This document shows positions 56,290 to 64,000 of a stretch of 64,000 nt of DNA, piece after piece. The first letter of the stretch is position 1. Every line of letters begins with the position of its first letter. The notes under the pieces are model-generated. The model ran no database searches and had not been told where the DNA came from. It worked only from the letters and a program-made list of their open reading frames with translations. Location: positions 992,001 through 1,056,000 of the forward strand of contig NZ_VOBA01000001.1 in assembly GCF_008369165.1 (NCBI RefSeq). Reading direction: 5' to 3'. Position numbers and translations under genes: made by a program. Origin of the DNA: Dietzia sp. ANT_WB102 (GTDB taxonomy: Bacteria; Actinomycetota; Actinomycetes; Mycobacteriales; Mycobacteriaceae).

Positions 56290-57609
56290 ACGGGGACGCG
56301 GGGCGCTGTTGCGCGGCGTCGCATCCGGATGGTCCTGGGCAATCCGTGGTTCAAGGCCATCGCGACCCTCACTGTCTTGGGTCTGATCCTGTACTGGCTC
56401 CGCGGTCAGATGCCGTTCTTCGCCGAGGGTTTCGACGCCGTCACCCGACCACACTGGGGTTGGGTGGCCATCGCGCTGGTGTTCTCCTACCTGTCGATGT
56501 CCAGCTACGGTTCCGTGCAAAAGGTGCTGCTGCAATCCGCCGGCGTCAGGGTGGGGTACTGGGCCAGCGTCGGCCTGGTGTTCTCCGCCAACGCGTTCTC
56601 CACCTGCATCCCCGGTGGGCAGGTATTCGGCACCACCTTGACTTACCGCAAGACCCGCCAGTGGGGAGCCTCGCGGGTGGTGGCGTCGTGGCAGCTCGTC
56701 ATCTCCGGTGTCCTGTCGACGGTCGGCATCGTGCTCCTCGCACTGCTGGGCTTCTTCCTGGTGGGGTCCGTGTCCAACCCGTTCCTGCTGGTGTTCTCGG
56801 CGCTGGGACTCGTAGGAATCGTCGTGGTGGTCCAGTGGGCCGCCCGCCACCCGGACAAGATCGAGGGCGCGTTGCTGTCCGTCCTGGGGTGGGTCAACGC
56901 TCGGCGTCGCAAGCCCGCCGACCACGGCGCCGCCGGGGTACGCAAAGTTGTCGAACAGGCCGAGGCGGTCGACCTGAGCAAGCGGCAGTTGTCCCAGGCC
57001 TTCGTCTTCTCCCTACTCAACTGGGTCGCTGACATCGGTTGCCTGTGGGCTGCAGCCAACGCGGTCGGCGCCCAGCACAGCATCGGCGGCCTGTGCATCG
57101 CGTACGTCACCGGAAAGATCGTGGCCACCGCCCCCATCACGCCCGGCGGTCTGGGCACCGTCGAGCTCGCGCTCATCACGGCACTGACAGCGGGCGGGCT
57201 CGGCGCGCATCAGGCGTTCGCGACGGTGTTCGTCTACCGCATCGTCAGCTTCGTGTTGGTCGCTTTGGCCGGGTGGGTGATCTTCTTCCTCTTCTACCGG
57301 GGTGCCGTGGACATCGACCCCGACGCCGACTCGGCTGATGCTGCCGACACGGGGGAGAGCTCCTCGTCGTCGTCATCCACACCGTCGGCGCTTCCGGAAG
57401 CACAGCAGACGACCATCGCGGCGGCCCCGCCGGCCGGACTTGTGGCGATGTGGCCGCTCAAGGGTTCGCCGTGGCGCCCGACGATCCACCACGATTCCGG
57501 CCCCATTCCGCTCCTGCGTGTCCGGGAGGACGGGGTCGTGGACGACGAAGCCGGTAGTTCCTCCTGCTCGGTCGGCGGCAGTGACCGGCGTGACGAGAAA
57601 GGTCGGTGA
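56287..57609 (+). CDS. Lysylphosphatidylglycerol-synthase-TM-like (YbhN/UPF0104) membrane protein
   Basis: A 440-residue protein with about eight helices and a long charged, Ser-rich C-terminal tail. The flippase-like core has SANAFSTCIPGGQVFGTTLTY, ITPGGLGTVELALITALTAGG and FVYRIVSFVLVALAGWVIF, all typical of the UPF0104/LPG-synthase transmembrane domain. No synthase domain is attached, so lipid flipping rather than lysylation is likely. I recall Rv0204c near mmpL3 as a similar protein. It overlaps the DUF3054 gene by 4 nt. Confidence 0.83.
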   Translation: MTGTRGAVARRRIRMVLGNPWFKAIATLTVLGLILYWLRGQMPFFAEGFDAVTRPHWGWVAIALVFSYLSMSSYGSVQKVLLQSAGVRVGYWASVGLVFSANAFSTCIPGGQVFGTTLTYRKTRQWGASRVVASWQLVISGVLSTVGIVLLALLGFFLVGSVSNPFLLVFSALGLVGIVVVVQWAARHPDKIEGALLSVLGWVNARRRKPADHGAAGVRKVVEQAEAVDLSKRQLSQAFVFSLLNWVADIGCLWAAANAVGAQHSIGGLCIAYVTGKIVATAPITPGGLGTVELALITALTAGGLGAHQAFATVFVYRIVSFVLVALAGWVIFFLFYRGAVDIDPDADSADAADTGESSSSSSSTPSALPEAQQTTIAAAPPAGLVAMWPLKGSPWRPTIHHDSGPIPLLRVREDGVVDDEAGSSSCSVGGSDRRDEKGR

Positions 57610-57986
57610 GTCCGGTGACCGTACCGGTGATGATCGTGCTCGACGCGGTGTTGGTGGTGGTGTTCTCCACCTTCGGCCGGGGTGCACACTCCGAGGGGCT
57701 TGGCGTGGCGCAGGTGTGGGGCACGGCGTGGCCGTTCCTCATCGGCCTGGCCGTGGGGTGGATGATCCTGCTGACGACCCGCCGTGCGCCAGCCGCCACC
57801 AGGTCCGGCGTGCTGGTGTGGTTGGCCACGCTCGCGGTGGGCATGGTGATTCGTGGGCTCAGTGACGGGCGGGTGCCGCACTGGAGCTTCATCGTGGTGG
57901 CGGGCGTCGTCACCGCGGTCTTCCTCATCGGGTGGCGGGCCGTACGTGCCGCGATCGTACGGCGGCGGGGGGCGGCCGCCCGCTAG
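57606..57986 (+). CDS. DUF3054 membrane protein
   Basis: A 126-residue protein with four helices, beginning VPVMIVLDAVLVVVFSTFGR and containing the Gly-x-R-G-x-S segment GMVIRGLSDGRVPHWSFIVV, both typical of DUF3054. The GTG start overlaps the stop of the YbhN-like gene, so they are co-translated. Its end overlaps the convergent lysozyme gene by 4 nt. Function unknown. Confidence 0.82.
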   Translation: MSPVTVPVMIVLDAVLVVVFSTFGRGAHSEGLGVAQVWGTAWPFLIGLAVGWMILLTTRRAPAATRSGVLVWLATLAVGMVIRGLSDGRVPHWSFIVVAGVVTAVFLIGWRAVRAAIVRRRGAAAR

Positions 57987-58972
57987 CGCAGCCCGGACCG
58001 CAGCTCGGACACGACTCCGGCGGGGACCTCGATGGTGTCCGGTAGCTGCACCTCGTCCGGCGTCGGCAGGTCGCCCGGGACCGTGAGCGCGACCGGCTCG
58101 ACGGGCACCGGCACCTCGGGCGGGATCTCGGCGGGCGCCTCGGCGGTCAGGTGGTCGGCGGCCGGCTCGGGCGCCGGTTCCCGTGCCGGCTCGACGGGGC
58201 CGGTCCAGGCGTCGAGGTCCGCGCGCGTGCCGGCGAAGACGTTGAGGTCCACGGCGTCGTCAAAGCCGGGCACCTCGCCGGTCTCGGAGCGTTGCCAGAA
58301 CAGCCACTGGCTCCAGCCGCCGATCACGGGCAGCGTGGGCTCGGAGACCCCGTACTCGGCGAGCCACAGCGGGTACTCGGCGAAGCGGGTGGTGTTGGCC
58401 ATCCGGTCGATCCAGAAGTAGCGGTAGGTGTAGATGACCGGCGCACGACCGGTGCGGTGGTCGAGAGTGTCAAGGAAGTCCTGCGTCCATTCGGCCAGTT
58501 CGGCGGGGTCGAGGCCCTCGTCGACCTCGAGGTCCAGCACCGGCGGGAGCTGCGGGCCGCCGACGGACTGCAGTCGATCGGCGAAGGCATGGGCCTGCTG
58601 CGCGGGATCCATCGCGGGCCGTGCCTTGTGGTAACTGCCGACGAGCATGCCGGCGGCGCGAGCAGCCTCGACGTCGGACTGGTAGTGGTGGTTGGCGGGC
58701 CCGGTGCCCTCGGTGGCCTTGATGAAGGCGAAGGACTGCCCCGAGGCGGAGGCCGCGTGCCAGTCCACGTCAGCACCGTGCGGGTGCTGCCAACTCGCCG
58801 CGTCGACTCCGTGCGCGAGGCCGTGGAAGGCGGGAGCCAGCGGGACCTCGGCGTCCGCACGGGGGGAGATGACGACGACGAGGAGGCCGACGGTCAGGGA
58901 GGCTGCAGAGGCCAGAGTGACGAGAAGGCGGGGGAGGAGAGCGCGTCGGGCCAACGGTCCGGCAGAAGTCAT
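57983..58972 (-). CDS. Secreted GH25 muramidase (lysozyme)
   Basis: A 329-residue exported enzyme. A signal sequence (LLPRLLVTLASAASLTVGLLVV) ends near ADA. The GH25 barrel begins HGLAHGVDAASWQHP with the first active-site Asp, then FAFIKATEGT, LPPVLDLEVDEG (the DxE catalytic pair) and VIYTYRYFW, ending with AVDLNVFAG. It would cut the MurNAc-GlcNAc bond of peptidoglycan. A Pro/Glu/Val-rich tail of about 65 residues follows and may anchor it in the wall. ATG 58972 is chosen, since upstream codons have no signal character. Confidence 0.9.
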   Translation of the reverse strand: MTSAGPLARRALLPRLLVTLASAASLTVGLLVVVISPRADAEVPLAPAFHGLAHGVDAASWQHPHGADVDWHAASASGQSFAFIKATEGTGPANHHYQSDVEAARAAGMLVGSYHKARPAMDPAQQAHAFADRLQSVGGPQLPPVLDLEVDEGLDPAELAEWTQDFLDTLDHRTGRAPVIYTYRYFWIDRMANTTRFAEYPLWLAEYGVSEPTLPVIGGWSQWLFWQRSETGEVPGFDDAVDLNVFAGTRADLDAWTGPVEPAREPAPEPAADHLTAEAPAEIPPEVPVPVEPVALTVPGDLPTPDEVQLPDTIEVPAGVVSELRSGLR

Positions 58973-59194
58973 GGGCCGAGTATGTTGCAACCCCTGCAGT
59001 CACACAAGCAACTCGCGCATCGTTCTTCACATCCGCCCAGTACGGGAGTGGTCAAGCGTCCTGGTGATCGGGCCCAAGAGTGGAGTGGGTCACGGGTTCA
59101 TTACAACCTGTAACACGCTGTCCCACAGGTGTGTCGACGTGGTTTTCTCACCTACGCTTAAGGCAATCCCACCGACCAGTCGGGAGTGCCCCTC

Positions 59195-59467
59195 ATGAAC
59201 AATGCGATCGATCTGACCACCCCTCGTTTTTGCCGCGATCTCGTTACCGAGGTCGACGGCCCGGGCGACGACCCCTTCGTGGAGGTGTCGGTCGCCGAGA
59301 CCGTGATGCTGGACGAGCACGGTGCGGGACGCGGGGTTCCCGAACTGCGGCTGCGCACTGGTGCCGACGGCATCACGCTCACCGATCGTGACCAGATCCT
59401 CCAACTCCAGGCGATCATCAACCGAGCCGTCAACCAGTGGCGCGAGTCCGCCTCACACCTGGTCTGA
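59195..59467 (+). CDS. Conserved hypothetical protein, 90 residues
   Basis: A 90-residue acidic, soluble protein. The text (CRDLVTEVDGPGDDPFVEVSVAE, broken here, then LTDRDQILQLQAIINRAVN) has no known motif, but the C-terminal helix with regular hydrophobic spacing looks real. ATG 59195 follows GGGAG by 9 nt. GTG 59186 is in frame. TACGCT near 59153 may be its -10. It ends 7 nt before the convergent pentapeptide gene. No function is inferred. Confidence 0.6.
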   Translation: MNNAIDLTTPRFCRDLVTEVDGPGDDPFVEVSVAETVMLDEHGAGRGVPELRLRTGADGITLTDRDQILQLQAIINRAVNQWRESASHLV

Positions 59468-59474
59468 CTCCGCC

Positions 59475-60164
59475 TTATTCGACGCGGATCCCCATCTCGC
59501 CGATCAGCGCCAGTCCGACGCCCAGGACCTGCTCGGGGGAGATGAGTGCGCTCCGCAGTGCCGACGCCCCGCGGATGTCCTCCAGGTCCGCGCCCCGCAG
59601 GTCCGCGGCCGAGAAGCTCGCCTGTTCAAATGCGGCCCCGCGTAGGTCCGTGCTCTCGGTGGTCAGGTCGGCGACGCGGGCCTCGAGTAGGTCTGCCTGT
59701 CGACACCGGGTCGAGGCGAGGCGGACCCGCTGAAGTCGCGCCATCCGAAAGTTGGCCATGTCAGCGTGGCAGTCCTCGAACGTCACGTCGGTCAGCCGCG
59801 CGTCGGACAAGACGATCCCGGTCAGGCGGCATCCCACGAACCGCACCCGATTCAGGGAGGCTCCGTCCGCCACCAGTCCTGACAGGTCGCAACCGCTGAG
59901 TACAACATCGGTAAGCCGTATGCCGTCGGCGCGAGCCCCGCTCAGGCGCAGGTCCTCGAGCACGGACTCCCGGATCTCCATCCCGCCGATCTGCGCGGGG
60001 CCCTCATCGGGGTCGGGTGCGTGCTCGGCGGCGGCCGCCACCCCGTCCCAGAGTCCGTCCGTCTCGAGTTCGGTGCGAGGTGGCTCCAGTTGTTCCCGCC
60101 GCGGAATTCTTGGCGCGGCGGGTGGACGGGGTGAGCTGGAGCGGCGGCGTAACGGGGTGGACAC
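59475..60164 (-). CDS. Pentapeptide-repeat protein
   Basis: A 229-residue protein. From about residue 66 it shows five-residue periodicity with central Leu/Phe (for example DLRLSGARADGIRLTDVVL and ANFRMARLQRVRLAS, then ADLRGADLEDIRGA), which folds into a right-handed quadrilateral helix. Such proteins (MfpA, Qnr) can mimic DNA and protect gyrase, but most are unassigned. The first 60 residues are Pro/Arg-rich and separate. TACGCT ends 7 nt before the GTG start on the minus strand, so it is probably leaderless. Confidence 0.82.
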   Translation of the reverse strand: MSTPLRRRSSSPRPPAAPRIPRREQLEPPRTELETDGLWDGVAAAAEHAPDPDEGPAQIGGMEIRESVLEDLRLSGARADGIRLTDVVLSGCDLSGLVADGASLNRVRFVGCRLTGIVLSDARLTDVTFEDCHADMANFRMARLQRVRLASTRCRQADLLEARVADLTTESTDLRGAAFEQASFSAADLRGADLEDIRGASALRSALISPEQVLGVGLALIGEMGIRVE

Positions 60165-60177
60165 GGGGGCCAGCGTA
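60162..60177 (-). promoter_or_regulatory. Leaderless-type -10 box for the pentapeptide gene
   Basis: TACGCT on the minus strand (60177-60172) ends 7 nt before GTG 60164. Confidence 0.45.
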
Positions 60178-60237
60178 GGCGGAGCTGACCTTCGCGGCGG
60201 GACAGGCGTACGCTTGCCCCATGCGTAGACCGATCGG

Positions 60238-60243
60238 TCTATT
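60238..60243 (+). promoter_or_regulatory. -10 box for the DUF4395 gene
   Basis: TATTGT at 60238-60243 lies 25 nt before the GTG start and ahead of the RBS GAGGAG (60256-60261), so this transcript has a normal leader. Confidence 0.45.
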
Positions 60244-60268
60244 GTTGGGTATTTGAGGAGCGAGAACT

Positions 60269-60781
60269 GTGAGTGTGCGAGAGGCCTTCGCCTTCCCCGA
60301 GATCGTCAACGACTACGCCGCACGGTGCACGGCCGCCCTCGTGGTGGCGCTGGCGGTGATCACGGTCGTCGTCCCCGCGCCCGCCCAGACCTGGCTGGCA
60401 GCGGCGCTGATGGCGGGTTTCGTGCTCCGTGTGGCCGGGGGGCCGCGGTACTCACCGTTCGGCAGGCTCTCGGTGCACGTGCTCGCGCCGCGGGTCAGCG
60501 ACGAGCCAAGGATGGTGGCCGGCGCACCCAAACGTTTCGCGCAATCGATCGGCCTGGTGATGTCCTCTATCGCGTTGGGGCTTTTCCTCGCCGGCCTGGC
60601 CACGGCGGGCAGCGTGGTGCTGGGTGTGCTGGTCGTCGCCGCGCTCGCGGAGGCGGCGCTCGGATTTTGTCTGGGCTGCTGGATCTACGGCACGCTTCAA
60701 CGGGCCGGCGTCGTCTCTGACGACGCGTGCGTGGACTGCGCGAACATCTGGGCGCGGCCCGGGATGACCGCACGTCACTGA
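60269..60781 (+). CDS. DUF4395 membrane protein
   Basis: A 170-residue protein with four helices. PEIVNDYAARCTAALVVAL at the start, GGPRYSPFGRLSV in the first loop, APKRFAQSIGLVMS and the Cys-rich ending (GFCLGCWIYG, then CVDCANIW) are typical of DUF4395. Members often sit beside thioredoxin-like or rhodanese genes and the paired cysteines suggest a redox or sulfur role. Here no such partner is adjacent. GTG start with GAGGAG 7 nt before. Confidence 0.83.
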   Translation: MSVREAFAFPEIVNDYAARCTAALVVALAVITVVVPAPAQTWLAAALMAGFVLRVAGGPRYSPFGRLSVHVLAPRVSDEPRMVAGAPKRFAQSIGLVMSSIALGLFLAGLATAGSVVLGVLVVAALAEAALGFCLGCWIYGTLQRAGVVSDDACVDCANIWARPGMTARH

Positions 60782-60873
60782 CCTGCCCGGCGAGTTGCAC
60801 AGAGGGAGGGTCGGCGGGGCGACAGGGCAGCGAGTTCTGATGTCGACGCGGACGGACTGTCGTACGAGCGCGT

Positions 60874-60888
60874 TAGTGTGGATTCATG
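60874..60888 (+). promoter_or_regulatory. Leaderless-type -10 box for the QPYG-repeat gene
   Basis: TAGTGT at 60874-60879 ends 6 nt before ATG 60886. There is no RBS. Confidence 0.55.
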
Positions 60889-61434
60889 AGCACACCCGCT
60901 GACGGCAACGCCTCTGACCGGCCCGACGGCCCGTTCGGCGGCCGGGAGAACGACCAGTGGCCCGGCTACGGCTCGAACTACGGCGCCCAGCATTTCGGGG
61001 CCGGTGGATACAGCGGACGATTCGAGCCCGGCCAGTACGGAGAGAAGTCGTTCTACGGGGCCGACGAGGCGTACGGGGCACAGCAACCGTATGGAGCGCA
61101 ACCGTATGGAGCGCAGCCGTATGGAACGCAGCCCTATGGTCAGATGTACGGAGCGATGCAGCAGTACGGGGTGCAGCCGTACGGGCAGTACCCGCCCGCG
61201 GCACGCAAGGAGCCAGCGCTGATGCTGGTGGCATCGCTGCTCGTGCCCGGCCTGGGGACCATTCTCAACGGAAGGGTGGGGAAAGGACTCGGAATCCTCG
61301 GCGGCTACTTCGTGGGGCTGGTGCTGTCGGTCGTGCTGATCGGCCTGCCGATCATGTTCGGGTTCTGGATCTGGGGGATGATCGATGCCTATCAGGGGGC
61401 AAAGGACCACAACGCCCGCCACGGCCTGCCCTGA
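60886..61434 (+). CDS. QPYG-repeat protein with TM2-like membrane domain
   Basis: A 182-residue protein in two parts. Residues 1-105 are disordered and rich in Gly, Gln, Tyr and Pro, with repeats of QPYGA and relatives. Residues 108-170 form two membrane helices around a short turn (LMLVASLLVPGLGTILNGR, then LVLSVVLIGLPIMFGFWIWG), ending IDAYQGAKD, which resembles TM2-type domains. Tyr/Gln/Gly repeats in bacteria can drive self-association, so it may form clusters at the membrane. Function is unknown. Confidence 0.72.
   Translation: MSTPADGNASDRPDGPFGGRENDQWPGYGSNYGAQHFGAGGYSGRFEPGQYGEKSFYGADEAYGAQQPYGAQPYGAQPYGTQPYGQMYGAMQQYGVQPYGQYPPAARKEPALMLVASLLVPGLGTILNGRVGKGLGILGGYFVGLVLSVVLIGLPIMFGFWIWGMIDAYQGAKDHNARHGLP
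61078..61191 (+). repeat. 15-bp tandem repeat encoding QPYGA
   Basis: Units like CAACCGTATGGAGCG occur about four times (61084-61140), then decay. Each unit is five codons. The unit uses TAT for Tyr and GGA for Gly, unlike the flanking GC-rich codon use, as expected for recent duplication. Confidence 0.7.
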
Positions 61435-61537
61435 GCCGCCTCGCCAGCCAGCCTCGTCGTCTGATCCTCACGACACTCCCCTCCCGCCGCCGACGTGGGT
61501 GGCAATCGAGCCGACCGCTCACCCTGCGGCCGTTCCG

Positions 61538-61552
61538 TAACCTGGTCACATG
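61538..61552 (+). promoter_or_regulatory. Leaderless-type -10 box for the M13 peptidase gene
   Basis: TAACCT at 61538-61543 ends 6 nt before ATG 61550. No RBS is present. Confidence 0.5.
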
Positions 61553-63556
61553 ACCGCGACCGAGATTCCCACCACCAACGCCCCCCGCCCCTCGGGCCTG
61601 GACCTGCAGTACGTCGACCAGGACATCCGGCCACAGGACGACCTCTACCAGCACGTCAACGGCACCTGGATCCGGGAGCACGTGATCCCCGCCGACCGGC
61701 CGATCGACGGCGCGTTCCTCGCCCTGCGCGACCTGTCGGAGGAGCGGGTGCGCGACATCATCACCGACGCCCCGGTCGACTCGCAGATCGGCGCCTTCTA
61801 CGCCTCATTCATGGACACCGACGCAGTTGAGGCCGCCGGTGTGTCCGCTCTCGCGCCGGACCTGGCCGAGATCGACGGTGCAAGCGACGCCGACTCGCTG
61901 GCCCTGGCCATGGCGCGGCTGGAGAAGGTGGGCGTCGGTGGCCTGATCGGTGCCTACGTCAACAATGACGCCAAGAATTCGAGCGAGTACATCCTCTACC
62001 TGGTGCAATACGGCATCGGCCTGCCCGACGAGTCGTTCTACCGCGAGGACCAGTACGCGGAGATGCGCGAGCAGTACACCGAGCACATCGCGAGAATGCT
62101 CGACCTGGCCGGGCTCGGGGGCGCCGACGACGCCCGAGACCGGGCAGAGAACATCGTCGCGCTGGAGACCCGCATCGCCGGCGCACACTGGGACGTGGTG
62201 GCCCGCCGCGATGCCGACAAGACGTACAACCCGGTCACCTGGGACGAGCTGCCCCAGTTGGCGCCCGGGTTCCCCTGGCACGCGTGGGCCCGTGAGCTCG
62301 GTGGCACCGAGGAGACGTTCGGCCGACTCGTCGCGATGCAGCCGGACTTCCTCACCGCCGTGGCCGACTTGTGGGCCACCGAGCCGCTGGAGACGTGGAA
62401 GCAGTGGCTCCGCTGGCGGACCGTCTCCTCCCGCGCGCCCTACCTGACCGGTGAGCTCGTGGACGAGAACTTCCGCTTCTACGGCACCGCCATGTCCGGC
62501 ACCGAGGAGATCAAGGCCCGGTGGAAGCGCGGCGTCGGCGCGGTCGAGGCCGCCCTCGGCGAGGAGGTGGGCAAGGAATACGTCGCCCGGCACTTCCCGC
62601 CCGGCCACAAGGCTCGGATGGTCGAGCTGGTGGAGAACCTCACCGCCGCCTACCGCTACTCGATCGGTCGCCTGCCGTGGATGACCCCGGCCACCCGCGA
62701 GCGGGCGTTGGCCAAGCTCGAGGCATTCGTGCCCAAGATCGGCTACCCCGAGAAGTGGCGAGACTATTCCGCGCTCGAGGTCCGCGCCGACGATCTCATC
62801 GGGAACGTGCGCCGCTCCGCCGAGTTCGAGCACGGCTACGAGCTGGGCAAGCTCGGTGGCCCGGTCGATCGGGACGAGTGGCACATGACGCCGCAGACGG
62901 TCAACGCCTACTACAACCCGGTGATGAACGAGATCGTCTTCCCGGCCGCGATCCTCCAGCCCCCGTTCTTCGACGCCGACGCCGATGACGCCGCCAACTA
63001 CGGTGCGATCGGCGCCGTGATCGGGCACGAGATCGGCCACGGCTTCGACGACCAGGGATCGAAGTACGACGGCGACGGCAACCTGGTCGACTGGTGGACC
63101 GACGACGACCGCGCGGCATTCGGAACCCGCGTGGAGGCGCTGATCGCCCAATACGAGGGCCTCACCCCGGACGGACTGGACCCGGCCAAGGACCACGTCA
63201 ACGGCGCCTTCACAGTGGGGGAGAACATCGGCGACCTGGGCGGTCTCACGATCGCCCTGCTGGCCTATCGGCTGGCGCACGGCACCGACAGCGAACCGGC
63301 CGAGGGCGCCGACGTGGGCCCGGAGATCGACGGGATGACCGGCGTCCAGCGACTCATCACCTCCTGGGCAATCGTCTGGCGCACCAAGACCCGCGCCGAG
63401 GAGGCGGCCCGCCGACTCGCCGTGGATCCGCACTCCCCGCCGGAGTTCCGCTGCAACCAGGTGGTCAAGAACCTCGACGACTTCCACGTGGCCTTCGACG
63501 TGACCGAGGGTGACGGGCTGTGGCTCGCCCCCGAAGAGCGCGTCACCATCTGGTGA
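61550..63556 (+). CDS. M13 family metallopeptidase, neprilysin/Zmp1-like
   Basis: A 668-residue zinc endopeptidase. H493-E-I-G-H497 is the zinc motif (AVIGHEIGHGFDDQGSKYD), ENIGDLGG supplies the third ligand Glu, and MTPQTVNAYYNPVMNEIVFPA (broken here) is the substrate-binding Asn-Ala-Tyr-Tyr segment of the family. The C terminus ends FRCNQVVKNLDDFHVAFD and a W, as in M. tuberculosis Zmp1 (Rv0198c), itself near mmpL3. There is no signal peptide. It cuts peptides, and the family is linked to host interaction in pathogens. Confidence 0.92.
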   Translation: MTATEIPTTNAPRPSGLDLQYVDQDIRPQDDLYQHVNGTWIREHVIPADRPIDGAFLALRDLSEERVRDIITDAPVDSQIGAFYASFMDTDAVEAAGVSALAPDLAEIDGASDADSLALAMARLEKVGVGGLIGAYVNNDAKNSSEYILYLVQYGIGLPDESFYREDQYAEMREQYTEHIARMLDLAGLGGADDARDRAENIVALETRIAGAHWDVVARRDADKTYNPVTWDELPQLAPGFPWHAWARELGGTEETFGRLVAMQPDFLTAVADLWATEPLETWKQWLRWRTVSSRAPYLTGELVDENFRFYGTAMSGTEEIKARWKRGVGAVEAALGEEVGKEYVARHFPPGHKARMVELVENLTAAYRYSIGRLPWMTPATRERALAKLEAFVPKIGYPEKWRDYSALEVRADDLIGNVRRSAEFEHGYELGKLGGPVDRDEWHMTPQTVNAYYNPVMNEIVFPAAILQPPFFDADADDAANYGAIGAVIGHEIGHGFDDQGSKYDGDGNLVDWWTDDDRAAFGTRVEALIAQYEGLTPDGLDPAKDHVNGAFTVGENIGDLGGLTIALLAYRLAHGTDSEPAEGADVGPEIDGMTGVQRLITSWAIVWRTKTRAEEAARRLAVDPHSPPEFRCNQVVKNLDDFHVAFDVTEGDGLWLAPEERVTIW

Positions 63557-63573
63557 CCTGACACAGGCGCGAA

Positions 63574-63608
63574 CTGTCGGCCGCCGGGGTTTTCCCGGCG
63601 GCCGACAG
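63574..63608. terminator. Terminator behind the M13 peptidase gene
   Basis: CTGTCGGCCGCCGGG and CCCGGCGGCCGACAG form a perfect 15-bp stem with a GTTTT loop, 17 nt behind the stop. No U-tract follows. Confidence 0.75.
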
Positions 63609-63725
63609 CCCTTCCGCAGCGGCGCCCGCCCGAGTACGGTGAGGTTAATCACATAGAAGTGCCCATCGAAAGGTCTGGTAACGGCGACGACGTTGTCCCG
63701 CCCCGGCCGCAGAGGACGGGGAATC

Positions 63726-64000
63726 ATGTCGGAAACTCTCGTGCCACGCGGGCAGGTCGTCACCGCCGCCGCCGACGCCCCGGCGCTACGGCGGCCATTC
63801 CGATTCTCAGCATGGGAGATACTCACCACGACTGATCACAAGAAGATCGGCGTGATGTACATCATCGTGTGCTTCGTGATGTTCTTCGCGGGTGGCCTCA
63901 TGGCGTTGATGGTGCGGGCCGAACTGTTCCTACCAGGTCTGCAGTTCCTGTCGAACGAGCAGTACAACCAGTTGTTCACGATGCACGGCACGATCATGTT
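63726..64000 (+). CDS. ctaD: Cytochrome c oxidase subunit I, N-terminal part (cut by window edge)
   Basis: The first 91 residues are visible. [23 protein letters not shown] is the invariant entrance of CtaD, followed by the first helix ([20 protein letters not shown]) and the start of helix 2, ending MHGTIM, which contains the heme-a His (H in TMHGT). It forms the proton-pumping core of the aa3 terminal oxidase. ATG 63726 follows GGGGA closely. The remaining 450 or so residues lie outside the window. Confidence 0.93.
   Translation, partial: MSETLVPRGQVVTAAADAPALRRPFRFSAWEILTTTDHKKIGVMYIIVCFVMFFAGGLMALMVRAELFLPGLQFLSNEQYNQLFTMHGTIM

Noticed and set aside
61805-63829. Minus-strand open frame of 674 codons antisense to the M13 peptidase
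   Set aside because: It has Gly/Val/His-rich shadow composition and no motif, while the plus strand shows HEIGH and other M13 signatures.

Overview
The window is about 64 kb of high-GC DNA from a mycolic-acid-containing actinobacterium (Mycobacteriales). The markers are an AftD-type arabinofuranosyltransferase, an MmpL3-type mycolate exporter, a probable trehalose-monomycolate acetyltransferase, GTP-dependent PEP carboxykinase, a FadD6-like acyl-CoA synthetase and tiny secretion-signal-less peptides that resemble corynebacterial PorA/PorH porins. High GC, frequent GTG starts and an ectABC operon suggest Dietzia or a close relative. That genus call is an inference, not a proof. All homology statements come from reading motifs by eye, and the Mycobacterium tuberculosis locus comparisons come from memory.

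Left part (1-30 kb) is a mosaic of metabolic and stress genes: the edge of a glycine-betaine-type ABC permease, hisN, an MFS transporter, alkB, two PIG-L deacetylases, an LCAD-like acyl-CoA dehydrogenase, a flavin oxidoreductase, a MerR/SulP divergent pair, ectoine synthesis (ectABC, no ectD in view), a glutathionyl-hydroquinone-reductase-like enzyme that seems to use an ATT start, GtrA, TRIC and small membrane proteins, a Tag glycosylase lacking its usual zinc ligands, a NagZ-type lipoprotein, an amino-acid permease, nitronate monooxygenase, an isolated argJ and a tetR-fadD6 operon. Interspersed at 24.0-26.6 kb are three minus-strand cassettes for 37-52 residue peptides, each with a 5' UTR hairpin, a purine-rich RBS and a strong 3' hairpin.

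Middle part (30-45 kb) is an envelope-assembly block that follows the order I remember for M. tuberculosis Rv0236A, aftD (Rv0236c), Rv0228, Rv0227c, Rv0226c, Rv0225, Rv0224c and Rv0223c, with a flippase-like gene inserted. The aldehyde dehydrogenase at its end has a KstR-like palindrome in front of it.

Right part (45-64 kb) holds a two-component system with a small exported protein, then pckG, a DUF6802-like protein, two degenerate P-loop-type proteins, trmB, an NYN-domain protein and mmpL3 (the order of Rv0211 to Rv0206c), followed by a YbhN-like membrane protein, DUF3054, a GH25 lysozyme, a pentapeptide-repeat protein, DUF4395, a QPYG-repeat TM2-like protein, an M13 (Zmp1-like) metallopeptidase and the start of ctaD. 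The acetyltransferase and MmpL3 would act in the same mycolate-export route, and AftD in arabinan assembly, so much of 30-57 kb serves the mycomembrane.

Two architectures recur. Ten genes have a TAnnnT box 6-8 nt before the start codon, consistent with leaderless transcripts. A 66-bp element with perfect 11-bp terminal inverted repeats occurs twice (14985-15050 and 37952-38017) in intergenic DNA.
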